Source of the DNA: Cololabis saira
Taxonomy: Eukaryota > Chordata > Actinopteri > Beloniformes > Belonidae
Assembly (NCBI RefSeq): GCF_033807715.1
Contig: NC_084587.1
Span: forward strand, 21,925,017-21,989,016
Direction of reading: 5' to 3'
Length of the DNA stretch: 64,000 nt
Shown here: piece after piece, positions 26,403 to 40,640 of the stretch
How the letters are laid out: the number at the start of each line of letters is the position of its first letter
Position numbering within the stretch: position 1 is the stretch's first letter
Position numbers and translations under genes: made by a program
The notes under the pieces: generated by a model
What the model saw: only the letters and a program-made list of their open reading frames with translations
The model's database searches: none
What the model was told of the DNA's origin: nothing

Positions 26403-27479
26403 TCTGCCCCCTCTAACTCTCACCACTGCATGCTCTGTTTCGTCGTATGCTCCCATTTTTCTCCCCTCCTTTTCTTTTTCTGACAGTAAAGTTTTGCTAT
26501 TTCAGAAAACTGCCACCACAATGAGACCCAGCCAGCTAAAACCAACAGGCTATGCCAAAATATATATCAGCTCACCGTCTTTTACACATCATGATTATTG
26601 ACAGGGCAGGATTGACTGAGGTGGGGATTCTCCATACTTCAGCAGTTCATAATTGGAGTGACATTTCACCACGCAACGGCAGCTTCTGAGACGTGTCTGC
26701 CAGTCGGACCGTCCTCAAAATCAGGTGGCAGACTAACCCAATTTGTGAGGACAACAATGAAACACACTGCAGAGTCGCTGGAAAGTGGCAAGTAATTTCA
26801 AGTTCATGTGCAAGAGTTGTACTTTGAATTTTCAAGTGTTTAAATTCCTGTTGGAGTCGAACGAATGGCATCTACAGCATTTGCCAAAAGCTCAGCACAT
26901 TCAGATCTCAAACTTTTATTTTCAGCTCAGCAGTCTGCCTCAGTGCTTTAGATCCAAAAACTGTGACAAACTGGGAATTGGGGACACTATATAAAACAAA
27001 ACTGTGTTAGCCAAGCAGCTAATTTGAAGTCTATTCAAACAAAAAAAGAGCAAAAAGGTGACAGATATGTGACAGTAGACAAGAGCTAATCACCATCTTC
27101 CATAAACTGCCTGTGCTACACATCGGTGTTGCCATGCAACTCTCAAGTGTTTAGTGAAGTATTGTTGCTTGGATTCAAGTAATAAAGATTCAAAATACAT
27201 AGGATTTATTCTGTGATGATAAAACGCAAATATGCAGGCAGATTTTACAACTTTGTTCTCTGGGAACTATTAAACAGTACTGAACAGGAACTCAGATTTG
27301 TCTAAAAGGGTAAAAAAAATGCATCGACAGATAAATAAGTTGAAAACCGTTTTTAGTAAAGAGAATGTCACAAAATCACATTTGGGCTCCAAAGTTCAAA
27401 CAGGTGACCGACTGAAATGAATCCTCATTCTTTCCATGCTTTGGGGGATCCTCTAATATGATCGCTATCCAATTTTCCC

Positions 27480-27527
27480 AGTGTGTATGTGTGTGTGTGT
27501 GTGTGTGTAGGTGTGCGTCTGTGTGTC
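27480..27527. repeat. (GT)n imperfect microsatellite
   Basis: A short GT-rich tract with AT, AG and GC interruptions, 100 bp left of a longer one. Confidence 0.9.
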
Positions 27528-27625
27528 AAAAGGACCAGCAGTTTGAGATGGAGGTTTGATCGGTTCTTCCTCCATTGCCCTTTGAATCAAAGATATCTTG
27601 CACGCTGTGCCTTTTAGATCAAGTG

Positions 27626-27635
27626 GTGTGTGTGC

Positions 27636-27724
<89 letters not shown>
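27626..27724. repeat. (GT)n microsatellite
   Basis: An approximately 99-bp GT run with a single CGTA interruption near its left end. Confidence 0.97.
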
Positions 27725-27725
<1 letters not shown>

Positions 27726-30700
27726 ACGCACTGGGTCCCATGTGCTGGCTAGAGGAAGAAGAAAAACCTGTGCATGTGTTTTATTTGATAGAATACATTT
27801 TTATGACTGCTTTATGGAAATGACCAGACATGCTTTATTTTCTTGTTTTACTGGAAATGGATCTTTTGTTTGTCACACCGCGGTGCACTTGGCACAGACC
27901 GATTAAAATCTCTCACCGTGGTCAGTTAAAGGACTGCCAACTGAAACCAGCTATGCAGATTTATCCCAGATGGAAGAGAGCAGAGAGAGCATTAATGTGA
28001 CCCTGAATAGAGGAAAGAAACTGTCCAGAACCTGACAGAACAACAAGAACACTGGCAAAGGGTTTGCACTAACAACAGGCAACATGTCTGTCATTAGTTA
28101 TTCTTTTAGACTCTCCACGGAGATACTGTAATTGAATACAAATGCATGCACCGAGCATGCGATAATAATCCTATTTGTATCCTCCACATGCTTTTGACTC
28201 ATCCATCCATATATCTCAGACGAGTTGTGCTCAGAGCTTTTTTGGACTTTGAAGGTAATGAGTGAATACTGAAATTCAGTGGAAAAAGCCCTAAATGGCC
28301 CTTAATCTTCCACTCCAATCTGCATCAAAGGTAAAAGCTGATTTATATTTAAATCATAAGAAAAAATAATCTATATACACCCTGTTATCCTGTGTGAAAT
28401 GAATGTCGGGTGATGTACCGCGATAATCAGCAATGGTTTTCTCTCATCTTTCATTTAAATATTGTTAGACAGAAAAAAGACCTCATTAGTTACACTTGAG
28501 TGATCTTGTAGTCATTCTGCTGAAATATTTAGCTGAGTACGCGATAATATTGCTTTAAATGAGGTGGTCTCTGGAAAGAACAAATATCTCCAGCCATTGT
28601 GAATATTTCCTGATTCAGTGATCAGAATGGGAGCCGACTGTGGATTCATTGCCGCTGGGAACTATTCAAAGTGGACTTCCACTTAAGACATCCCTGATAA
28701 AGTGAGGCCGGCTTGTCAACATTCGACGGCCAGGCTTGAGGGTGGGATCATTTACACCTGAGGGATACCCAACCTGGTCCAACTCCCTCTCGTGCCTACA
28801 CTCTCTCACTTATCGTTCCCTCTGCTCTGCCTGTGTTCTCAAATATTCATGAGCATGCAGCCAGTGTCATCTTGGAATATCTAAATGGAAAGCCAGAGGC
28901 AGGGGGAAATCATCCTACAATGAAATTCTTCAGTCCTCTACAGATGTTAAGGCAGTCATCCATTACCTTCACTCTATCGGCTTCCTCCCCCTCACCAAGC
29001 CTCTTTTTCTTTACAATGCAAAGGTTTTATAGCAGATATGGTAATAGGCCACTTTGCATAACATAAAAAATTCCAAAAATGCCTCTTTTTTTCCTGCTCC
29101 TGTTTATTCGGTTTCCACCACATGTGCCGTTCTGCTTTCCACTGCAGTAATTTTGCTCATGGCGCAACATCTGCAACCAAAGGCTGAAAGTGATATGTAG
29201 AACTTTTGACAGATGATTTGTAAAACACTTGCATACAAATGCAGCAAACAGCTCCCATGCTCACTCTCGCTAGGGAGTAAGAGAAAAAAAAGAGAAAGAG
29301 AAAGAAAATCAACATTAAATGACTGAGTCTTGACTGAGTGGTTTCCAATCTGCCACTTAAAGCCACTGGGGGCTGATGCATTGTGCCAGCTCATGTTCGG
29401 GGTCATGGCTGTGTCACTTAAAGAGTCTCTAATGAGAGCCCGACAAGCACGCTGTACCCAGCGGAGTGGAGCTGAACATCTAAAAGCCAACCCCACCAGA
29501 CAAGTACTGGTGCCAGAATGAAGATGAGAGGAGGATCTTCAAGTGTTTCAGGCGCACCACAAAAGGTTTTTTTTTCTTCAAACTACTATGGTTTTAAATT
29601 ATTGTAAGACAGCACGTCATTCAAAGGTAAAACTAACAGTAAAATCATTTAGCATATGTTCAAAAGCACCCATTCCTATAAGGGTGTTGGTTCTGCCATG
29701 AACCATAAGTGTGGAGACTTAACTTGAGTCAAATCTCGTGCTCTGTCATGGTGGTTTGTGATATTCTTCACAGACTGAAGAGGTACACATTTAGAAAACT
29801 CACAAAGATTGAAGGACACATGAAAGACAACGCAACTTCTCTCAGCGTTTCCCTTCATGAGCTTATGCTAACACAAACCTCCCCATTTACATTTATGCAG
29901 CCCTGGGACATGAATCACGAGTGGCTCGGGAGAGACGTTACAAAACATGTACGGTATATATGTTTACGTCAAAGCTTCTGTTCAGTACCTGCATGTGAAA
30001 GATGCAAGAATAAATGTTGGTGGTAAATATTTTACCAGGCAACAGGAAAAGGATCTTCATATTTAGACATCAGCATGCCAGAGAAAGTATTTAGCAAAGT
30101 CCCTCGTGGAGGCACCACAACAACAAAAGAAATACTCGGAGGACGGAGGTGAAAAGTATGAAGGTAGAATTTATGCAGTGCTGGCCCCACTCGGGGGTTG
30201 TTTGACATGAATATTCAACACCACTCAACACATAGCAATTGAATAAACCTACTGTATAAATATTTCAAGCATTGTGGGATTGTGTTTTAATGCCAAATTC
30301 AGACAAATGATTATATGGGGGAGATGCACAACATAGTGTTGTTATAGCCAACAAAAATACAAATGTAAATAAAGTGTAGGATGTTGTTTTTGTGTACTAA
30401 AGCAGAAGATAAAAAAAAATGTTTTTTCAGAAATATAAAACAGTCTTACAGAAACAGTAAAAACATCTGACTTGCGCTAAAAAAGTCAGTGCATCAGTTG
30501 CTTTGCCCTACACATTTCACAATGTTCAGTATTGCTTTTCTTAGTCTCGAGTAACAACTTAAGCTCATGAATTCTTCATAGTAATTTCTGCTTAATTAAA
30601 ACTTTACAGGCCGCTTTCAATATGGGAGTGACTTGATTGAGATCAAACGTACACCCACAATAAAGAAGCTGCGACGGAGCCTGCTGAAGATGTTTAGGAC

Positions 30701-31138
30701 CCAGCCCATTCGCATTTCCACATCTGACCCTCCCTCCAGTTCCCACAGCTGTGTCGGCTTTCCTGAGGGACGGGCTGAGTTTCTCAGATGCTCTTTGTCG
30801 GCTGCGTAACTTTACCCTTCATAACTACAGGGAGACCTTTGGCACTAAGACTCTCAAATAAATTATGACGAAAACAAAGCTCAGATAAGAACATCATTTT
30901 TTTGGACCTCTGAATCTGTAGGACACATTCGGCTTTAATGAGAATCCAAGGCAGATATGCAGTAGCTTTTCACGTCCGTCCCTTGCAGGGTTTAAATCTT
31001 CACAAATAACCTTTGAAATGTAACTGTTTTACAACTGGCTTTGAGCACATCTTCTGTATCACCTCTGTCACTCAACTGATTTTTAGCATGTAAATACAAG
31101 TAGAAACACATGCAAGGTAATGAAGGGTGTTTACTCAC

Positions 31139-31255
31139 AGACTCCTGGCCCCTGTCCTTTACATCGTATACAGTTAGCTTGACTAGCGTCTCTGGGCTTG
31201 CCGGATACTCTGAAGGGAACGTCACCCCTGTCAGAAATAGCGGGTCTTTGTTCGC
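31139..31255 (-). CDS. inpp4b: INPP4B coding exon, C2 domain core
   Basis: This 117-bp exon, phase 0 at both ends, encodes 39 residues from [10 protein letters not shown] to KDRGQES. The run [15 protein letters not shown] is identical to human INPP4B as I recall it, and KLTVYDVKD is the conserved C2 strand shared with INPP4A. INPP4A reads NPIFLSSIAF at the first site, so the exon identifies the paralogue. The acceptor is CTGTCTGACAG/GCG and the donor TCT/GTGAGTAA. The exon is symmetric, so skipping it would remove 39 residues of the C2 domain without a frameshift. A (CA)n tract, read on the gene strand, begins about 50 bp upstream of the acceptor (31306-31372) and could influence splicing; that is inference. 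This is the most diagnostic exon in the window. Confidence 0.96.
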
Positions 31256-31301
31256 CTGTCAGACAGAGGGACAACACAGAAAGGGTGAGACATAGCATGC
31301 A

Positions 31302-31305
<4 letters not shown>

Positions 31306-31372
<67 letters not shown>
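31306..31372. repeat. (GT)n microsatellite next to an INPP4B acceptor
   Basis: About 33 GT units on the plus strand, i.e. (CA)n on the gene strand, ending about 50 bp upstream of the exon 31255-31139. CA-rich intronic tracts are known hnRNP L binding sites; an effect here is unproven. Confidence 0.97.
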
Positions 31373-31375
<3 letters not shown>

Positions 31376-32251
31376 ACTGTGAATAGCCCCATGTGCTTTT
31401 GTTCTGCAAACATGAAAAAGCAGGAAGCCAAAGGGGAAAAAGGAGGCTTGGTTGGGTTACTGAGCCAGCAGCTCAGCTCAGTCCGTCTTCTTCCTCCTCC
31501 CCCCGGGTGTTTTTTACCCACTCCTCTCACCTTCTCTTCTGCTTCTTTGGGACACCAGGAAGGAGGAGATACAGCTTTCCCTGGTGGGTCTACCTGGAGC
31601 TCTGGCATAACGGCAGTTTCTCAACTGAGACTCCGGAACGGGTGCTACAAATGTTGACAGGTAAGATAGCACCCGGGCAGGTTGTTAATGGGATTAAAGC
31701 AGATAAAAGCTACCAGTGCTGGGATTTCAAGCGTACCAGAGGGCTGTTAGCATGAGCTAATATTTGTTCACAACCCCACTAAAATTGCAACACCAAGTCA
31801 TCACCTTCAAAGTTGGTGGGGCCTGTTTGCCTCGGCACTGATTGACATGGCTCCTATTTCACTGTGAAAATGTCAAGCTGCGAGGAATGCCTCTGGCATC
31901 TGCTTTATATTCAAAACATCTCTAAGAGCACTGCAATGACAGCAAAGTGAGGACCTGTACGTCATCTATCACCATTTATTTCACTAAATATCATATTTGT
32001 TTGTCACTGAAAGAAAGTGACACCTATTTAATGTGTGCCACATGCTGGCCACTACACATTTCCCAGTTGTTTGGTATGTACTGATGAGGCATGGACAGTT
32101 TATCATTTGCTTGAAATTTGCTTTATTGATTAAAAAAAATAAAAGATTAACCCAGTATAGTGTATTACTTTGTTTTAATTTTTGACTGTTTGCTGTTTTT
32201 GACTGTTATCTTACTTTTAAGAGCTTATGTTTGAGTCTTACTGTATTCTTT

Positions 32252-32358
32252 ATCCATCCATCCATCCATCCATCCATCCATCCATCCATCCATCCATCCA
32301 TCCATCCATCCATCCATCCATCCATCCATCCATCCATCCATCCATCCATCCATCCATA
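32252..32358. repeat. (TCCA)n tetranucleotide microsatellite
   Basis: About 26 perfect ATCC/TCCA units. Like most fish CATC tracts it may be the tail of a dispersed repeat, but the flanks are not diagnostic. Confidence 0.97.
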
Positions 32359-35300
32359 ATCAGTGAGCCAGACTTCCTGATTATCCCGTTGAGCCACCCA
32401 GGGTCTTTTTTTTCTCCTGATGCCTCATCAGAAAGTACATCCCTCCCGCTGAGCCCCGTTTCTGTTCAACAGATCAGCTTTCACCGGACGGGCCAGTTTA
32501 ACATCAAGCTCCAAATCAAGGTGTTTTACTTCTGTAAAAAAATGTTTAGCCTCTGGATCATCACTACAAACTATCATCACTACAAAATCTAACCATATTT
32601 ATCCACTCCAAAAATTAGTCTTAGAAATGAATAATGGGTTTGTATTAGTGTATAGAGTAAGCAATTTACATGCAAGTAACATTCGGCAGCAGGAGCTGCT
32701 GGGCTTTCTCTAGATGATATAAGAGCTGTTTAGCCACTGAACTTTCTCTCTATACCAATTCAAAGCAAGTTATGTTTATACTTTGCGCTTCCTCTTCCTT
32801 CACTTTGCTCTTATGGGCGTATCTAGAATGCAGCCCTTTGGGATCACTTAGGGACAGAGTGGGGAGTGATAAAGAGACCAACTTAGACATGCTTGAATGT
32901 ATGGTCACACCCACAAGTAAAATAAAACCCCCCAAAAAACCCCAAACATTTATTTAAAGTCTGAGTATACATTAAAGCGCAAGTCACAAATGCTTCTTCA
33001 TCTTGACAGCTAACAGCTTAGGGAGCTCCACTTGTGTCCTTACCATGAGGCGCGCTGACGCCTGGCTGGATCACTTATAGCTCAACTGTTTTTAAATTGT
33101 GTTACTCCAGAGGTTTCCTTTCTATTTATGAACGTGACATTCCAAAACAATGGAGGATTATTTTTAAATGCTTAAATTATGAATGAGCACGAAGTGAGTG
33201 CATTAGCAGTTTCCTTTTATCTGTTTTCTCGTCAACACGTCAATGACGGATGTAACAAATCCTTTATTACAACCACGAGTGGGTCGGTACCTCTGTACTG
33301 CTGTACGGTGCATTTCAGTGGCATAGTTTATCAGGATTTCATTTTGTCTCCTTGGAAGGAAGGGCTGCTGCAAATATGTGCAAAGTTTTTTAATTGATAA
33401 CCTTTAATATGATTGTGTGTTGCCTTCAAAGACAACAGCATGGTCTACATGATGCATGTTGTTGGCGGATGCGCATGCTAAAGATTTGTGTAGAATCATT
33501 TGTCATAACAGACTAGCCCTCTCCCATCCCTTACTCTTTAAAAAAAGAAAGAAAACAGAGGCCTTTACTTGTCAGTAATCTTTCTTTTTCCAATATTACT
33601 TTTTGCTATTTTATGGATTGTGCCAGCAGTACAATAAAAAGCACATCGGCAGTATATGAAGATGGCTGACTTTTCATTTTCTTACCAGCTTAAGAGTTAT
33701 GTAGAAGCAGAACAAATTTTCCCCTGATATACATGCTTCCATCTCCGCTAAATGAGAGGTCATTGAATGGTATGAAAATTACTTAAAGATGTTTTGGGTT
33801 TCATGTGTGCCACAGCTCAACCTGGCTAAAGACCTACAGGGGATTTTGCCCGAGAAGAAATACCCTCGGGAGCAAAGGTGTTCAAACGCTTGGATGGAAC
33901 TCCAAGGATTTCTGAAACCAATGGAAATCAAGATACTGTCACAAATTGTAGCTCAGATGCAGTTTGTGACAGAGAAAATTGCCAAAGCAAGTAGCAAACA
34001 AGGCTGAAAATGTAACTCGGACGTGAGATTTTGTTGATGGGGGCTGACTCTCTGGCTTTACTTTGCCCACCGGCTTGAACTTCTGGGTGCAAGTCTATTT
34101 TTCTGACAGTGTCAAGCTTTGTATATTCATTGTAAAAAAAAACAAAAAAAAAGATTGGTTAATGCTTACAGCAAACTAATTTCCTATCAGAGCAATATAT
34201 CACATGTCACCATTTCGGAATAAGATACTAGATGAGAAGGGGGGTAAATTGCCAGGGAAGAACAAGGGCAAAGGTGAGATGTGTGACAGACAGGAGAGAC
34301 CACAACCCTGAGATAGAACTAAAGGTGCAGTTGCCATAGCAATGCAGAACGTCTGACTGTTCTCCACCATTCTCAGATTCATGAATCATGTACACACATT
34401 CTACAATAATGCTGTACTGGTGGCAGCTTGTTTCAGTATATCTGGTTGTGCTCTGCCTGTCTGCAACATCTTGAGGTTTTCTACTGAGCTTACGTTCATG
34501 ATTAGTGAAACATTGTTTTACTAGTTTGGAGGCTGTGCGGCTTAAGGGATTTTCCGGTGCTATCTGTTACGATAAGTAACCGTGATGACAGGAAGGTTGT
34601 TTACATATGGGAGCAGTTTGGTGAGCTTTCCAAAACATAATGTGAACAGAAAAAGAGCCCAGATCAAGACAGGCTGAATAGGAGACATCAAAGAGGTAGT
34701 CATACGTCGTAACACCACTGGCACATAGAATCCTGATTAAGACAAATCAGGACTGTCTGGATTTAAGTACTTCATGTTTCTGGAAGTGGCTGCAGGAACC
34801 TCTTCTGGGCTCTAATGCCTCTCTATCCACCTTACATAGCAGAAGAAGAGAGACTTCAAAAAAGAACAGCTTATTAACCAGAGATGGTGCAGTCCTTGAC
34901 ATGTTATTGTGAAGGAGTGTTTCTGAATGCTAATATTGAACTTTTGCTTTACCTGCCGACACTGCAGGTGATGTCATCAGTTTTGTTTTCCCAGGCATTA
35001 AACAGAGCACCCTAAAGCATTTGCGGTGAAGTGTTGTGATCAATGTCTCTTTCTGCTTCATTTCCTACTTTTCAGATTACCATTTTCTACTTTCTCTGTG
35101 CTATATCCATATTTATTATGTATTTATTTTTCTTTAATTTGAATTTGTTTATTCTCAGAGTATGATGCAAAAATAGACATTTCCCTTTTGGTATAGATTA
35201 AATGTTACTTCAAATACTTGTCTTTTATCTTAATATTCTTAGTCTACATTGTTGTACCTGCAGCAGCAGAAGTAATAGTAGGATTAGCTAAGAGGGTTTA

Positions 35301-36349
35301 AATTACTTATTTCATTTCACATTTCAACCACGGATCAGGCCTTAAAAGGGTGTTTTAGCTTTTCTTAAGTGCGGCTGTGCGAAGTACTTTGGAGTTCTTG
35401 GTGTGTTACCTGCAATAGGCAGTGGTCACAGCGGTCTCAGTTTTGGAGAACAAAGAGGAAACTTTGATGGGGAGTCGAGCTTTTAGTGACTCAGAATGAG
35501 GGGCTTATAAAAGGGAAATTCTCACCAACTGAAATGCCTGAAACCTCATAAATGTCAGATGTTCAGAGAAACGCTTACATCTTGGGGAGTCTTCCATCAA
35601 GCAGTGGTTTACTTTGTAACTACAGTTTTTTTTCTTTTTTTTCTGCAGAATATCTGTGTTGCAACACGGGTCCACAGTCAGTGTAACATTATGTGTGTGT
35701 TGCAAAACCATGTCACAAAATGGAACCTGCTCAGCAGAGCCAGTGACATGTAGGAGAAATGTCCAATATAGCATTGTTTGAACCACTATGACATCTGTAG
35801 TTTTCATGGCCTTCTTCTACGGAGCTCGTAACTGAGAGCAGTGTGACACTCACTATTAAAACATACTCGGTTAAAAAAAATAAAAGGGCCTTTAACAACA
35901 AAAGACTGTCAGTTCAGTAAAGACATCTTTGTTTTTAAGTCAAGGACTGCCCATGACTCTCCCCCCGAAAAGCTGGTACACTTAATTCTCACAAAGACAG
36001 AGTTAGGTGTTCAACACACATTTGGAAGGAGCACAGAGTGCTGCTAGAACCCCTGATTATTCAGAAATCTTCTTTGGCCAGACAGAGGGGGAAATAAAAC
36101 AAGTCCACCGCATCTGATTTCAGCCTCCCTAGACATTGTAATACCATTCTTGGCTGATGCCATGCGCCTGCTCAGACATGAAGCTCTGTGGTTTGTGTGC
36201 TCTAACATCACAAAGCCTGATTCAGCACAGAGGATGCAGACACGGTGGAACCAATGCACCACTTGAGCTCAGTGCAAATAAGAATATTATCAGTACTGTA
36301 CACAAAAAAAGAAGACAGACAGAGCCATTATGCTCAAGAATATGCAGGT

Positions 36350-36350
<1 letters not shown>

Positions 36351-36381
<31 letters not shown>

Positions 36382-36390
36382 ACACACACA
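36351..36390. repeat. (CA)n microsatellite
   Basis: Twenty CA units with one TC step. Confidence 0.95.
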
Positions 36391-37187
36391 GCCAACCCTT
36401 TATATCTCCCTCTTTGGCACACTGAATGGGCCTCATTCAGACTTACCAACATGCTTGGCAGGCTCGGCTGTGGCTGAATCTTCTCAGTGCTCCGGATGGT
36501 CTAAGATGAGCTAAAGTGGTAAGCCTGTCTCCATTTACACTGAGAAGTAAACCAGTCTGTCATACAAGAGGGCAGCATATGCTGTGGGAGACAGCTGCCT
36601 CTCTTGTCTTTTTGTCCAATTTGGTTGCAATCCCCAGTGGTACGGACAATTTGGGCCATTAAGAGGGTGTGTGTGTTTGTGTGTGATTAAGTTGAGGGGG
36701 AAGTAGGAGTACTTCGTCTGCCTACATTGGGAGGGTTTTCTCCCTCCCCTGACCACTCATAATTATATACACACAGACACTAGACTTCTTGGACAAGCTC
36801 CAGGCTGAGGGTTCTCTGCTCGACTAGCATGGCATCAAAGGCTGTTTTATCCCCTGGATTTGCATGATGTCAAATTCTCATCAAGTAGCACCACTCCTGG
36901 ACCCATTGCTCACCCATGCTTTCAGAATGGGATTTTACAAAACACAGACATATTAGGGTTTGGCAGAAAATGCATGATTTTCCATTCAGTTTCCCATTTT
37001 TTGTGTCAACATACAAGGACAGCATATGCAAGTTTGTCTCAAAGCAATTGTGCCAATATAGATGTTTGTTCTTTTTTTTTTTATAAACAAATTAAAATAT
37101 GCCAATAAGATTTATTTTGTATTGAGGTTGTCAAAAAAATATTGACAAAATGTATTTTTTATACACTTTGTCATGACTTGTTTTTTA

Positions 37188-38615
37188 ACAGCAGTTTAAC
37201 CTCCTGACACTAAATGACTGTTTTGATGTCATCCATTCAGGTTTCAGGCCACATCACAGCACTGAAACAGCTCTTAAAAAGGTCCTGAAAGACATCCTCT
37301 ACAATAAGGATAGTGGCAACATTTCAGTGTTGGTCTTACTGGGTTTCAGTGCTGCATTCGACACGGTTGACCATAACATCTTGATAGATCGCAGTTGAAG
37401 AACTGGGTGGGACTGACTGGAGTCCTATCTAAAAGATAGGGACTATTTTGTAACTTTGGGTAACTACAAATTTGAGCTAACAAATATACATGTGGAGTTC
37501 CTCAAGGTTCAGTTCTGGGGCCTCTGCTGTTTAACATCTATATGCTCCCACTCACTCAAATTATGAAAACAAACAAAATCTGTTACCATACCAAGGTAGA
37601 TGACACATTAATCTATATAACCATCTCGCCAGGAGACTATGATCCAATTCAAACACTGATCACATGCATTGATCCAATTAAGAGTGGATGTGTGTGAATT
37701 TTCTTCTGTTAAATGAAGACAAAAGAGAAATACTAGTGTTTGTAGACAAGGAAGAAAGATTAAAAGGCAGCACTCAGCTTCAAGGGGTAAAGCTAAAAAC
37801 CAATAGCCAAACCAGAAATCTCTGAGTGTTTCTGGACTCAGACCTGAATTACAACCACGTTAAGATAGTAGAGAAGTCAGCCTATTATCACCTAAAGAAC
37901 ATATCGAGGATTAACGGACTGATGTCTCAGCAGGACTTAGAAAAACTTGTCTACACTATTATCTTCAGTAGACTGGACCACCTTAACGCTGTTCTCATGG
38001 GTCTCCCTATAAAAACCAATCCATTTAATAGCTGCAGTTAGTTCAAAGCGCTGCTGCCCAAGTCCTCACTAAGACCAAGAGAATGGACCATAGAAGTCCA
38101 GTTTTAGATCTTTACACTGGCTTCCTGTCTGTCACAGAAGAGATTTTAAAATCCTGCTGTTGGTTTATAAATCTCTGAATGGTCTAGGTCCAAAATATGT
38201 CTCCGATATCCTGGGCCGTTATGAACCGACCACAACCCTCAGGTTGCCAGGGTCATGCGTACTTTTTGTACCCAGGTATTAGAATAAAACACAGTGAGGG
38301 AGAATTCAGCTTTTGTGCTCCTAACCTGTGGAAGAAACACCCATAATGCATCAGGGCAACTGAAATTCTCATTTTCTTTAAATCAAGGCTGAAAACCTTC
38401 TTTATTTACTACTGCATTTCAGTAATCCACCATAATGCACTATAAGCTTGTCTGTCATTTGCTTAATTCTTTTTTAACTTACGTCCGTCTGTATTTTATT
38501 TCTGGTTTTAAACTCCTTTACTTTTTAATGCATTTAAAAACATATATTTTTATGTAAAGCACTTTGAAATGTCTTGTACATGAAATGTTCTATACAAATA
38601 AACTTGCCTTGCCTT
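37188..38615 (+). mobile_element. LINE, L2/Rex1-like, reverse-transcriptase to 3' end
   Basis: A plus-strand copy begins within the reverse transcriptase. Visible blocks in order are SGFRPHHSTETALKKVLKDI (about 37238), the catalytic FSAAFDTVDHN (about 37345), a [20 protein letters not shown] box (about 37494) and VDDTLIY, the YxDD position with Y replaced by V (about 37597). After these come LDHLNAVLMGLP (about 37975), LHWLPVCHRRDFKILLLVYK (about 38118) and LNGLGPKY. It ends in the GTAAAGCACTTTGAAATG block and the CTTGCCTTGCCTT tail. Stops (e.g. at 37396) and shifts interrupt it. The family copies itself by target-primed reverse transcription; this copy cannot. The 3' end is shared with the antisense fragment 3858-4105. 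Confidence 0.92.
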
Positions 38616-38900
38616 TAAATGTTCTTCTCAGGCTATTTATTGGTCCTTTGTGCTTCACCATCGGCAGATACAGCACACATACTAAATCATACACACTTTG
38701 TGAAGGTCAATCGAGTCTGAAGGTCAATCCAGTGTGGCTTGTGGAAAACATGGAATTGTGTCCCACTTCTATACTGTATTAATACAGCATAGAGCATAAG
38801 CATAAATGACATACTAATGTTAGAAGCATGTTGTTTTCAGTGGGTGTAGCTACAATATATTCAGTAATTTCCCTATTTTTTAATTAATATGATATGACAC

Positions 38901-39325
38901 TCAGTACGTTTACATGCACAACAGAAAGTTGAATTGTTACCTTAATCCGAATGATATCTCATTTTAAAAGCCCTGTATGCACCTTAGCCGGACTTTAGTC
39001 GAACCGAACTGAAGCTCTTGAGATCGAGCTATTAGTGCCAGATAATGCGGCCCTAATTCGAGTTATTCCGGCATGTATATGCAAGCCACGCTTAACCGAG
39101 CCATTGACTGCCCCGGGACTCCCCCTTCCTGAAATGATGACACTACGAAAGCCAGAATATCAAAACAGCAGGAGAAGAATACGACAAACAACAAAGAAGG
39201 AACCGGGAGAATCGCCAATGCAAAAGTGTGTGTGGCGCCACCTAGCATTGTGGAGTCACTCTGGTTTAATCCTTAGCTATATTGTTGTCAATAGCTTAAT
39301 TTAGATGTGCATGTAACCGCACTGA
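38901..39325. mobile_element. MITE with 20-bp terminal inverted repeats
   Basis: TCAGTACGTTTACATGCACA at 38901-38920 and its reverse complement at 39306-39325 agree at 18 of 20 bases. The 425-bp interior has no transposase. The CAGTNCG-TTACATGCAC ends are common in fish MITEs; the superfamily is not settled, because no convincing flanking duplication is seen. Confidence 0.85.
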
Positions 39326-40460
39326 CATAGCTGGAAAGGACTGGTCTTTTGGGGATATTCTTAAAAAGTTTAAAACTAAAATATAAAAACTGTGGATTTT
39401 GCATTTCCTCAGTTGGAGAGAAAGAGAAAAAAAGACAAAATGTCAGTGCTTTCCTGCTGGCAAAAATGTTAGAATGCATTCAAATGTTTTGAAAAATATC
39501 CTCAGCATGCATCTTATTAGGAATGCAAGGGACTCAGTGACTGCAGATCTCCTGAGATTTTCATACATAAGAGTCTTGAAACATTTAGAAAGCATTTAGA
39601 AAAGCACCCTCTGATTGACGGTTCTGCTGACAAGAACACTTCCATGAAGGCTACTGCTGGAGGAAAAACACCAGATTGGTTTAAGCAGAGAGAAATGCCG
39701 CTCTGACCAAGCGTGGTACCTTAGAGGCAAAGGTTTACGGTCTTCTAGTGGTTATGTCTCCCATGACGGTGCACACAGATGTCTGAAGGAAAATTATTTT
39801 GCAATACACTTCCAAAAAATAAGGCTGATGTGAGGTCAAATGAGTGGCAGCCGTAAGGGGCTGGTAATAAAGTGTTCAATGTGAAGTTACACCTTTTTTT
39901 TTTTATCATTGCGCACACTTATAAAACCGGGTAACAGATTACAATCTGTGTTATTTTCCTGTACAGTAGTAGTAGTTTAGGATCTGTGTACTTAAGAGAC
40001 AAATATGTACTATATGTAAGTGGCCAGTGAGTGTACATAAAAAAAACTTCTTTCTCTGCAAATTCCAGCTGGAAAAGTCATTAGTACGAAGAAAGTGTTT
40101 GCAATTTTAGACTGAATATGATTTAATCCTCCCTTTAGTTATTCTGTGACTTGCATTATGGGAAAGATGAGAGAGATTTATGCAGTAGCTGACATGTCCT
40201 ACCATTTACTGTGTTAACTGAACTCTTGTACTGTACATATAATGAATTCCTGATATCACATGATTATATGAAATGGGCTAACGCTGAAGCCATTCAAGAT
40301 GCCAAGCCAAGTATTGTCCGCCAAAGTGGACAACAGCTGTTGAATGCAGGCATCCTGGGAATGTGACAGCAGGAAAAACACAAGTGGCAGTTGGGCTGTC
40401 TTCAGACAGCACAGCTATAGTGGGGCCCCCCAGCTCTCTCAACCCCTCGCAGAAACAGAA

Positions 40461-40640
<180 letters not shown>

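Noticed and set aside
32206..32592. Open frames rich in IHPS or GWMD repeats.
   Set aside because: Translation of the (TCCA)n microsatellite.
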